Assembly: GCF_022340925.1 (NCBI RefSeq)
Contig: NZ_JAJDNA010000005.1
Span: 1-64,000 of the forward strand
Direction: 5' to 3'
Length of the DNA: 64,000 nt
Source of the DNA: Thiocapsa sp.
Lineage (GTDB): Bacteria > Pseudomonadota > Gammaproteobacteria > Chromatiales > Chromatiaceae
Within the stretch, counting starts at the first letter, position 1. Every line of letters begins with the position of its first letter. Below, one piece after another: positions 56,139 through 64,000 of this stretch. The position numbers and the translations under genes are program-made. The notes under the pieces were generated by a model that ran no database searches, had not been told where the DNA came from, and was given only the letters and a program-made list of their open reading frames with translations.

Positions 56139-57920
56139 GTGGCACTGAGTGGAGCGCACGAGCCCGAGTCGGGGCGGCCGGACAAGCGTGGCAAGGAGCT
56201 GAGCGGCGCCGAGATCGTCGTCCAGGCGCTCGTCGACGAAGGTGTCGAGTTCGTCTTCGGCTATCCTGGCGGCGCCGTCCTGCACATCTATGATGCACTC
56301 TTCAGGCAGGAAGCGGTCAAACACATCCTGGTCCGCCACGAGCAGGGTGCCTCGCATGCGGCGGACGGTTATGCGCGCGCCACCGGGAAGTGCGGCGTCT
56401 GCCTGGTGACCTCGGGTCCGGGGGCCACCAACGCGGTCACCGGCATCGCGACCGCGTACATGGACTCCATCCCCATGGTGATCCTCACCGGCCAGGTGCC
56501 GACCCCCGTGATCGGTAGCGACGCCTTCCAGGAGGTCGATACCGTCGGCATCACGCGGCCGTGTGTCAAGCACAACTTCCTGGTCAAGGACGTGCGCGAG
56601 CTGGCCAGGACCATTCGCAAGGCCTTCTACATCGCGACCACCGGCCGCCCCGGGCCCGTGGTGGTCGACATCCCGAAGGATGTGACGGATCCGAACATCA
56701 AGATCCCGTACGAGTACCCGCACGAGATCAAGCTGCGTTCCTACAATCCGGTCCAGAAGGGCCATTCCGGACAGATCCGTAAGGCCGTCGATCTGATCGT
56801 CCAGGCCAAGCGGCCGGTCTTTTACACGGGCGGCGGTGTCGTGCTGGGCGAGGCCTCGGCGCAACTGACCGACCTCGTGCGAGCAACCGGGTTTCCCATC
56901 ACCAGCACGCTGATGGGGCTGGGGGCCTATCCGATGACCGACCCTCAGTTCATCGGCATGCTCGGGATGCATGGCACCTACGAGGCCAACATGGCGATGC
57001 ACGAGACGGACGTCTTGGTCGCCGTCGGCGCCCGTTTCGACGATCGCGTCACCGGCAAGATCGAGCACTTCTGCCCCCATGCGCAGATCATCCATGTCGA
57101 CGTCGATCCCTCGTCCATCTCCAAGAACGTGAAGGTGCATGTCCCGATCGTCGGGCAGGTTTCGAATGTGCTGGCAGACATGCTGAAGCTCTATCGTGAG
57201 CAGGTGCCGCGCTCGGACGCGCCGCCGCTCCCCGACTGGTGGGCCAAGATCGACGAGTGGCGGGGCATGGACTGTCTGCGCTACGACCGCAGCAGCCTGT
57301 CGATCAAGCCGCAATATGCGGTCGAGACACTCTACAAGGTAACCCACGGCGACCTGTATCTGACCTCCGATGTCGGTCAGCATCAGATGTTCGCCGCCCA
57401 GTTCTATCCGTTCGACAAGCCGCGGCGTTGGATCAACTCCGGCGGCCTCGGGACCATGGGGTTCGGCCTCCCGGCGGCGATGGGTGTGCAGTTGGCCTTC
57501 CCGGATGCCCAGGTGGCTTGTGTCTCGGGAGAGGCCAGCATCCTGATGTGTATCCAGGAGCTTGCCACCTGCCTGCAATATGGCCTGCCGATCAAGGTCA
57601 TCCTGCTCAACAACGGATACATGGGCATGGTGCGGCAGTGGCAGGAGTTCTTCTACGAAAGCCGCTATTCGCACTCCTATGTGGATGCCCTGCCGGACTT
57701 CGTTAAGCTCGCGGAGAGCTTCGGGCACGTCGGCATGCGCGTCGAGCAGCCGGCCGATCTGGAGGCCGCCATGACCGAGGCATTCGGTCTGCGGGACCGC
57801 CTCGTGTTCATGGATATCGTCGTGGATCCGACCGAGAACGTCTACCCCATGATCGCGGCCGGCAAGGGGCACCATGAGATGCATCTGGCCCCGAGCCTCT
57901 CGGACCGCGAGTTGGCGTGA
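56139..57920 (+). CDS. ilvB: Acetolactate synthase, large (catalytic) subunit
   Basis: A 593-residue ThDP enzyme that condenses two pyruvates, or pyruvate with 2-ketobutyrate, in the first committed step of valine, leucine and isoleucine synthesis. ThDP-site features: the catalytic Glu in LVRHEQGASHAADGYARAT, G-P-G-A-T-N, and the metal motif V-S-G-E-A-S-I ending N-N-G-Y-M-G-M, where the usual G-D-G is G-E-A. FAD/domain blocks such as RPGPVVVDIPKDVTDP and VGARFDDRVTGKIEHFCPHA are intact. GTG 56139 is preceded by GGAGG eight bases upstream. First gene of ilvB-ilvN-ilvC; gap to the regulatory subunit is 37 bp. Confidence 0.97.
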   Translation: MALSGAHEPESGRPDKRGKELSGAEIVVQALVDEGVEFVFGYPGGAVLHIYDALFRQEAVKHILVRHEQGASHAADGYARATGKCGVCLVTSGPGATNAVTGIATAYMDSIPMVILTGQVPTPVIGSDAFQEVDTVGITRPCVKHNFLVKDVRELARTIRKAFYIATTGRPGPVVVDIPKDVTDPNIKIPYEYPHEIKLRSYNPVQKGHSGQIRKAVDLIVQAKRPVFYTGGGVVLGEASAQLTDLVRATGFPITSTLMGLGAYPMTDPQFIGMLGMHGTYEANMAMHETDVLVAVGARFDDRVTGKIEHFCPHAQIIHVDVDPSSISKNVKVHVPIVGQVSNVLADMLKLYREQVPRSDAPPLPDWWAKIDEWRGMDCLRYDRSSLSIKPQYAVETLYKVTHGDLYLTSDVGQHQMFAAQFYPFDKPRRWINSGGLGTMGFGLPAAMGVQLAFPDAQVACVSGEASILMCIQELATCLQYGLPIKVILLNNGYMGMVRQWQEFFYESRYSHSYVDALPDFVKLAESFGHVGMRVEQPADLEAAMTEAFGLRDRLVFMDIVVDPTENVYPMIAAGKGHHEMHLAPSLSDRELA

Positions 57921-57957
57921 CCCTGACGATTTCGAACGGTAGCGCAGAGACTGAGAT

Positions 57958-58449
57958 ATGAGACACATCATCGCCGTTCTGCTGGAGAACGAGGCGGGCG
58001 CCCTGTCGCGGGTCGCCGGCCTGTTTTCGGCGCGTGGCTACAACATCGAATCCCTGACTGTTGCCCCGACCGACGACCCGACGCTGTCGCGGATGACCTT
58101 GGTCACGACCGGCAACGACGACATCGTCGAGCAGATCAAGAAGCAGTTGAACAAGCTCATCGATACCGTAAAGCTCCTGGACCTCTCCGAGGGCCCGCAC
58201 ATCGAGCGCGAGATGATGATGATCAAGGTGCGTGCCGTGCGGGAGGATCGCGAGGAGATCAAACGTCTGACCGAGATCTTTCGCGCCAAGATCATCGATG
58301 TGACGGATACCAGCTATGTCATCGAGCTGACCGGGGCCTCGAAGAAGCTTGACGCCTTCATCGATGCCGTGCCGGAGGGCCTGATCGTCGAGGTCGTCCG
58401 CTCGGGCCCGACCGGCATCGCGCGAGGTGACAAGGGTCTGACGGTCTGA
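57958..58449 (+). CDS. ilvN: Acetolactate synthase, small (regulatory) subunit
   Basis: A 163-residue regulatory subunit, also named IlvH in some annotations. The N-terminal ACT domain opens HIIAVLLENEAGALSRVAGL with the glycine-bearing effector site (LFSARGYNIESLTV), and the C-terminal alpha/beta domain (IEREMMMIKVRAVREDREEI) is complete. It gives valine feedback inhibition and activates the large subunit. Length matches the E. coli IlvH type. It lies 37 bp after the large subunit and about 300 bp before ilvC, within one likely operon. Confidence 0.97.
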   Translation: MRHIIAVLLENEAGALSRVAGLFSARGYNIESLTVAPTDDPTLSRMTLVTTGNDDIVEQIKKQLNKLIDTVKLLDLSEGPHIEREMMMIKVRAVREDREEIKRLTEIFRAKIIDVTDTSYVIELTGASKKLDAFIDAVPEGLIVEVVRSGPTGIARGDKGLTV

Positions 58450-59774
<1,325 letters not shown>

Positions 59775-59807
59775 TCGCCCGCACCCCGAGATCCGCCGAC
59801 GCCGAAC

Positions 59808-59840
59808 GGGCCGCGTGCCGATGCACGCGGCCCTTATCTT
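59808..59840 (+). terminator. Intrinsic terminator after ilvC
   Basis: GGGCCGCGTGC (59808-59818) pairs perfectly with GCACGCGGCCC (59823-59833), an 11-bp stem with a CGAT loop, followed by TTATCTT. It starts 34 bp after the ilvC stop and is the clearest terminator in the window, closing the ilvB-ilvN-ilvC operon. Confidence 0.85.
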
Positions 59841-59968
59841 GTGAGCGGTTACACGCCGCGACGCCCGATGCCGGGAGATCTAGATTCCGCTGCGCTGGAT
59901 TAGGCTGGGTTATACGTTCCCCGTCGGGTTGGCTTGCGGCCGCCGTGAGCCGACCTTCCGGCGGCGTT

Positions 59969-60607
59969 TCAGCTCTTGATGAAGGAGATGAACTCCGACC
60001 GGGTGCGCGGATCCGTGTCGAAGGCACCGCGCATGGCGCTGGAGACCGTGCTGCTGCGCTGTTTCTGGACCCCGCGCATCATCATGCAGGTGTGGCTGGC
60101 TTCCATGACCACGGCGACGCCGTGTGCGCCGAGGTGCTCCATGAGGGCGTCGGCGACCTGGTTCGTCAGACGTTCCTGGACTTGCAGCCGTCGGGCAAAG
60201 ACGTCGACCACGCGGGCGACCTTGCTCAACCCGACCACCTTCCCATTCGGAAGATAGCCGACATGGGCGTGGCCGAAGAAGGGCAGCATATGGTGCTCGC
60301 ACATGGAATAGAACTCGATGTCGCGGACGACCACCATCTCTTTGACGTCTTCCTCGAAGACGGCCTTCTTGATGATCTCTTCGGCGGACATCGAATAGCC
60401 GCTGGTTAAGAAGTCCATCGCCTTCGCGACCCTCAAGGGCGTGCGGCGCAGACCCTCTCGATCGGGGTCCTCGCCGATCTCGGTGAGCATGCCCTTGACG
60501 AGCGCCTCTTTGCGCTCGTCGTAGACCTCATCCTCGGATTCCGCCTCGAAGCTTGAGGCATAGTGGCTCTGCGCGAAGACTTGGGTGAGCTTCGGTTTCT
60601 CTGCCAT
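59969..60607 (-). CDS. folE: GTP cyclohydrolase I
   Basis: A 212-residue enzyme that converts GTP to 7,8-dihydroneopterin triphosphate, the first step of tetrahydrofolate and queuosine-type pathways. The zinc site is present: Cys and His of [10 protein letters not shown] and Cys of S-H-T-C-M-M-M-R-G. Other active-site blocks are [20 protein letters not shown] and [18 protein letters not shown] 60607 has AGGTGGA upstream; frames to 60745 lack it. The N-terminal 30 residues are a variable extension. It is convergent with ilvC and downstream of a 600-bp gap. Confidence 0.97.
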   Translation of the reverse strand: MAEKPKLTQVFAQSHYASSFEAESEDEVYDERKEALVKGMLTEIGEDPDREGLRRTPLRVAKAMDFLTSGYSMSAEEIIKKAVFEEDVKEMVVVRDIEFYSMCEHHMLPFFGHAHVGYLPNGKVVGLSKVARVVDVFARRLQVQERLTNQVADALMEHLGAHGVAVVMEASHTCMMMRGVQKQRSSTVSSAMRGAFDTDPRTRSEFISFIKS

Positions 60608-61219
60608 GGTTCCACCTGGTGTTGCTGGGAATGGGCGGCGAGACGCCGACCTTGGACTTGAACAGACGCTGGTCAGAACAGTGGGGCTGCTTCGGACAAA
60701 TGGAACCGAGGATCCGCTAAAGGGGGGCGGTCGAACGCCGCCCAACTGGTCAGCAGCAAGCGCATTGGTTAGAATTTAGCAGTCGCTGATGTATTCCGCC
60801 CCTGGAACGAATCAGCTCGCGATTCGAGGACGGGTGTTCCGGATCGCCTCGGGTTCAGGCGCTTGCGGGCCTTGAAACGACGACACATCCGTGTGCCGAG
60901 GGAAATGCTGCATTGGCCAGCCTCGTCTCATCGCTTGGCACGTCGGCGTCTTTGGATCTGCGGACAAAAGGCCATGTCCAACCAGCCGATCGATCCAGCC
61001 CGCCTGCGCGTCGCCTGTCCACGGCGGCGCGCCTGTGCCTCGAGTCCCTCCGTCGGTTGCGATCCATAAGCCTCGGTCAAACCCCGTACCCGCCCAGCTC
61101 CAATCGATTCGCTCGATCGGAGCGCGCCGGCAGAGCCAGGGCGACGCGATCTCGCGAACCCGTGTCCTCGCTCCTCGCCCCAACAGGCCGCGCGCTCCGC
61201 AGCCCCCGGAGAATCCGTC
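60608..61219. other. Divergent intergenic region between folE and the NAGGN genes
   Basis: About 610 bp. Short frames exist on both strands but look non-coding. The DNA must include the folE promoter and the promoter of the osmolyte operon starting at 61220; osmotic control would be expected from the pathway, but I identified no specific site. Confidence 0.4.
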
Positions 61220-62995
61220 ATGTGTGGTATCTGCGGTGAGATCCGCTTCGACGACAGCCCGATCGATCTGGGCGCCTTGAGCGCGATGAGCGCGGCCATC
61301 ATCCCCCGCGGCCCCGATGGCGATGGCATCTGGCAGCAGGGTCGGGTCGCGCTCGCCCATCGGCGCCTGTCGATCATCGATCTGAGCAATCACGCCGCAC
61401 AGCCGATGGTGGACAGCGAGCTGGGCCTCTCGATTGCCTTCAACGGTTGCATCTACAACTACCAGGAGCTGCGGGCCGAGTTGGAGGGGCAGGGTTACCG
61501 ATTCTTCTCGCACGGCGATACGGAGGTCGTCCTCAAGGCCTTTCATGCCTGGGGGGCCCGTTGTGTGGATCGCTTCCACGGCATGTTCGCCTTCGCCGTC
61601 ACGGAACGGGACTCCGGTCGCCTGACGCTGGTGCGTGACCGCCTCGGCATCAAGCCGCTCTACTACGCGGAGGTGCCGGGGGGGCTGCGATTTGCCTCCA
61701 CCCTGCCCGCCCTGATCGCGGCAGGCAGGGTCTCGACCGACATCGATCCGGTGGCGCTGCACTACTACATGCATTTCCACGCGGTGGTGCCGGCGCCGCA
61801 CACCATACTGAGCGGTGTCCGCAAGCTCCCTCCGGCGACCATCCGCACGATCGAGCCGAACGGTCGGCAGCACGACCATTGCTACTGGGATCTCTCCTTC
61901 GCGACGACGCCGGAGGAGCGAGCGCTCTCCTTCGAGGATTGGCAGGAGCGGGTCCTCGACGGTCTGCGTAAGGCGGTCGCGCGCCGGCTGGTGGCGGACG
62001 TCGACGTCGGCGTCCTGCTGTCCGGCGGCCTGGATTCCAGTCTCATCGTGGCCCTCCTGGCGGAGCAGGGCCAGCGCGGTATCAATACCTTCTCGGTCGG
62101 CTTCGAGACCGTCGGGTCCGAGGTCGGGGACGAGTTTCAGTACTCGGACATCATTGCTGAGGCCTTCGGGACCCGACACCACAAGATTCGGGTCGACTCG
62201 GCGTCGCGACTTCTGCCTGAGCTCCCAAATTGCGTGCGCGCCATGGCCGAGCCCATGGTGAGTCATGATGTCATCGGCTTCTACCTGCTTTCGCAGGAGG
62301 TGGCCAAGCACGTCAAGGTCGTGCAGAGCGGGCAGGGCGCTGACGAGGTCTTCGCGGGCTATCATTGGTATCCGCCCATGGCCGGAAGCGAGGCGCCGGT
62401 CGCCGACTATGCCCGGGCCTTCTGTGATCGGACGCACGATGAGTTTCGCCGTGCGGCCGACCCCCGGTTCCACGGCGAGGACGAGAGCCGTGCCTTCATT
62501 GCGCGACATTTCGCCCGTGCTGGCGCCGATGCGCCCGTGGACAAGGCACTGCGGCTCGATCAGCAGATCATGCTGGTCGACGACCCGGTCAAGCGCGTCG
62601 ACAATATGACGATGGCCTGGGGCCTGGAGGCGCGCGTGCCCTTTCTCGACCACGAGCTGGTCGAGTTGGCCGCGCGCATGCCCGATGAGCACAAGCTTTG
62701 CGACGATGGAAAATGCGTGCTCAAGGCAATCGGCCGGCGGCTGATCCCGAGCTCGGTCATCGATCGACCGAAGGGCTACTTCCCGGTGCCCGCCCTCAAA
62801 TACCTGCGCGGGGAGGTGTTGACGACCGTGCGGGATCTGCTGCACTCGCCGCGCGCCCGCGACCGCGGTCTATTCCAGGCGGCCTATGTGGAGGAGCTGC
62901 TGACGGCGCCGGACCAGCACATCACCCCGCTGCGGGGATCCAAATTGTGGCAGGTCGCCTTGTTGGAGATGTGGCTTCAGGAACAAGGGGTCTGA
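61220..62995 (+). CDS. asnO: N-acetylglutaminylglutamine amidotransferase (asparagine-synthetase-like)
   Basis: A 591-residue AsnB-type protein. Cys2 in M-C-G-I-C-G is the glutaminase nucleophile, and the N-terminal Ntn domain (residues about 1-200) contains RRLSIIDLSNHAAQPM and AFNGCIYNYQELRAEL. The C-terminal synthetase domain has the PP-loop S-G-G-L-D-S-S (VLLSGGLDSSLIVALL) and the family block NMTMAWGLEARVPFLDHELV. Placement just before an ngg gene assigns it to N-acetylglutaminylglutamine amide (NAGGN) synthesis, a compatible solute, rather than general asparagine synthesis. ATG 61220 is the only start that gives Cys2. Confidence 0.93.
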   Translation: MCGICGEIRFDDSPIDLGALSAMSAAIIPRGPDGDGIWQQGRVALAHRRLSIIDLSNHAAQPMVDSELGLSIAFNGCIYNYQELRAELEGQGYRFFSHGDTEVVLKAFHAWGARCVDRFHGMFAFAVTERDSGRLTLVRDRLGIKPLYYAEVPGGLRFASTLPALIAAGRVSTDIDPVALHYYMHFHAVVPAPHTILSGVRKLPPATIRTIEPNGRQHDHCYWDLSFATTPEERALSFEDWQERVLDGLRKAVARRLVADVDVGVLLSGGLDSSLIVALLAEQGQRGINTFSVGFETVGSEVGDEFQYSDIIAEAFGTRHHKIRVDSASRLLPELPNCVRAMAEPMVSHDVIGFYLLSQEVAKHVKVVQSGQGADEVFAGYHWYPPMAGSEAPVADYARAFCDRTHDEFRRAADPRFHGEDESRAFIARHFARAGADAPVDKALRLDQQIMLVDDPVKRVDNMTMAWGLEARVPFLDHELVELAARMPDEHKLCDDGKCVLKAIGRRLIPSSVIDRPKGYFPVPALKYLRGEVLTTVRDLLHSPRARDRGLFQAAYVEELLTAPDQHITPLRGSKLWQVALLEMWLQEQGV

Positions 62996-63000
62996 TTCTC

Positions 63001-64000
63001 ATGAACAGAGACCGAGTCCATCAACGTCTCGAGCGCAGTCGCGCCCCTTCGCTCAAGAACTGGGACCGCCGGCCACGGGCCGATCAGGCTTTGGAGCGGC
63101 CAGCGGTCGTCGACTGCGGCTGGGGGCGGCTACTCTTCGGCCAGACCTTCGCCGATCCCGAGGCACTGGCGGAAACGCTTCGGGAGGAGCGGCCCGGGAC
63201 GCGCGACGTCGCGCTCTATCTGAGCGATCCGCATGTGGTGCTGTCCTATGCGCCCCAGGATCTCTTCCTGGATCCGTCCCATACCTTTCGCCTCTGGCTC
63301 GAGCGCTATCAGTGCTCGCCGCGGCGCCCGAAAGGATTTCATGTCCGCCTGCTCAACAGCCGCCAGGATGCCGAGGCGATCCATCGGCTCTATACGGCTC
63401 GCCGGATGGTGCCGCCCACTCCGGACTTCGTCTGGGGCCATCGCACGTCCAAGGTGCTGAGCTATTGGGTGGCGGAGGACGAGCAGGATGGCATGATCGT
63501 CGGGGCCGTCACCGGGGTGGACCACGTCGCGGCCTTCGACGACCCGGAGAACGGGGCGAGTCTCTGGGCGCTGGCCGTCGATGCCCAGGCACCCTATCCG
63601 GGCATCGGGGATGCGCTGGTCCGACAGGTGATCGAGTATTACCAGGCGCGTGGACGCGGGTTCCTGGACCTCTCGGTGATCCACGACAACACCCGTGCGA
63701 TTCGGCTCTACCGCAAGCTCGGCTTCGAGCGGATCCCCGCCTTTGCTCTCAAGAACAAGAACGCCTATAACGAGCCGTTGTTCATCGGACGGCAGCCGGA
63801 GGCCAGGCTCAACCCCTACGCCACCATCATCGTGAACGAGGCGCGACGCCGCGGGATCGGCATCGAGGTCCTGGATGCCGAGGCCGGCTATTTCGCCCTG
63901 GTGCTCGGGGGTCGCCGCATCGTCTGCCGCGAGAGCCTGAGTGAGCTCACCAGCGCGGTGGCCATGAGCCGCTGCGACGACAAGTCGGTGACGCACCGTC
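63001..64000 (+). CDS. ngg: N-acetylglutaminylglutamine synthetase, N-terminal part (cut by window edge)
   Basis: ATG 63001 starts six bases after the amidotransferase stop, and the frame stays open to the window end (333 residues so far). The N-terminal acetyltransferase-like GNAT domain is visible: RLYTARRMVPPTPDFVWGHR, LWALAVDAQAPYPGIGDALV and LDLSVIHDNTRAIRLYRKLGF, the acetyl-CoA-site pattern. The second part (LNPYATIIVNEARRRGIGIE) begins an ATP-grasp ligase domain. Together with the amidotransferase it makes the NAGGN osmolyte. The rest lies to the right of the window. Confidence 0.93.
   Translation, partial: MNRDRVHQRLERSRAPSLKNWDRRPRADQALERPAVVDCGWGRLLFGQTFADPEALAETLREERPGTRDVALYLSDPHVVLSYAPQDLFLDPSHTFRLWLERYQCSPRRPKGFHVRLLNSRQDAEAIHRLYTARRMVPPTPDFVWGHRTSKVLSYWVAEDEQDGMIVGAVTGVDHVAAFDDPENGASLWALAVDAQAPYPGIGDALVRQVIEYYQARGRGFLDLSVIHDNTRAIRLYRKLGFERIPAFALKNKNAYNEPLFIGRQPEARLNPYATIIVNEARRRGIGIEVLDAEAGYFALVLGGRRIVCRESLSELTSAVAMSRCDDKSVTHR

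Noticed and set aside
57514-57620. Glu in place of Asp in the ThDP motif of acetolactate synthase as a sign of inactivity
   Set aside because: The remaining motif and the whole operon are intact, and a conservative change at this site is tolerated; not treated as a defect.
55965-57971. Minus-strand frame opposite ilvB
   Set aside because: ilvB is an unmistakable enzyme on the plus strand; the opposite frame is a His/Asp-rich shadow.
60812-62845. Minus-strand frame opposite the amidotransferase gene
   Set aside because: The plus-strand protein has Cys2 and the PP-loop; the opposite frame has no domain.

Overview
The window is GC-rich DNA from a gammaproteobacterium, most likely a purple sulfur bacterium or close relative (Chromatiales/Chromatiaceae). 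This is inferred from the protein repertoire: a HupS-type uptake hydrogenase with a HupR-like regulator, an N-acetylglutaminylglutamine osmolyte operon, an AmmeMemoRadiSam operon, and relics of transposases of the kinds common in that group. No rRNA, tRNA or CRISPR array was seen.

Left part (1 to about 37 kb) is a plastic, eroding region. It opens with the end of an IS110-family element and a REP-associated (Y1) transposase. LysR, pirin and MFS genes follow. Then comes a run of damaged genes: an IS-type zinc-ribbon gene with a frameshift, an arylsulfatase with two compensating frameshifts, DUF900 hydrolase copies, a LOG-family tail behind an intact PPK2, and a membrane protein/HlyD pair with a homopolymer frameshift and an amber codon. 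Intact islands sit between them: a DUF1538 membrane protein with two PII-like proteins (13.5-16.1 kb), an acyltransferase/SGNH O-acyltransferase, aquaporin Z and a SulP transporter. Relics of IS91, three RAYT fragments, an alkaline phosphatase and a DUF1214 protein lie around them.

From 27.3 to 33.5 kb lies the most interesting unit. Five tightly packed genes encode a 1224-residue membrane fusion (spermidine-synthase-like domain, covalent-FMN domain, NosR/NapH-like iron-sulfur domain), a small membrane protein, the radical SAM enzyme of the AmmeMemoRadiSam system, a 62-residue export-signal peptide and an exported Memo-family protein. It looks like a transmembrane electron-transfer module wired to a radical SAM/Memo pair. 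Right after it (34.6-36.9 kb) is a collapsed hydrogenase locus: HupS is fused out of frame into a sliver of HupL, followed by a wrecked HupR.

The right part (37 to 64 kb) is mostly intact. It holds a small multidrug export protein and a DUF3422 protein, then a glycan cluster (GH94-type phosphorylase, an SbmA/YddA-like ABC protein whose nucleotide-binding domain lacks key residues, and a six-hairpin glycosidase). Next come a 1387-residue exported/membrane protein of unknown function, fabA, proS, a PilZ protein, the ilvB-ilvN-ilvC branched-chain amino acid genes ending in a clear terminator, folE, and the N-acetylglutaminylglutamine pair (amidotransferase plus the start of the synthetase) that runs off the right edge.

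Starts were moved from the longest reading frame to a downstream codon where a ribosome binding site or family alignment supported it. All family assignments come from reading motifs, not from a database search.
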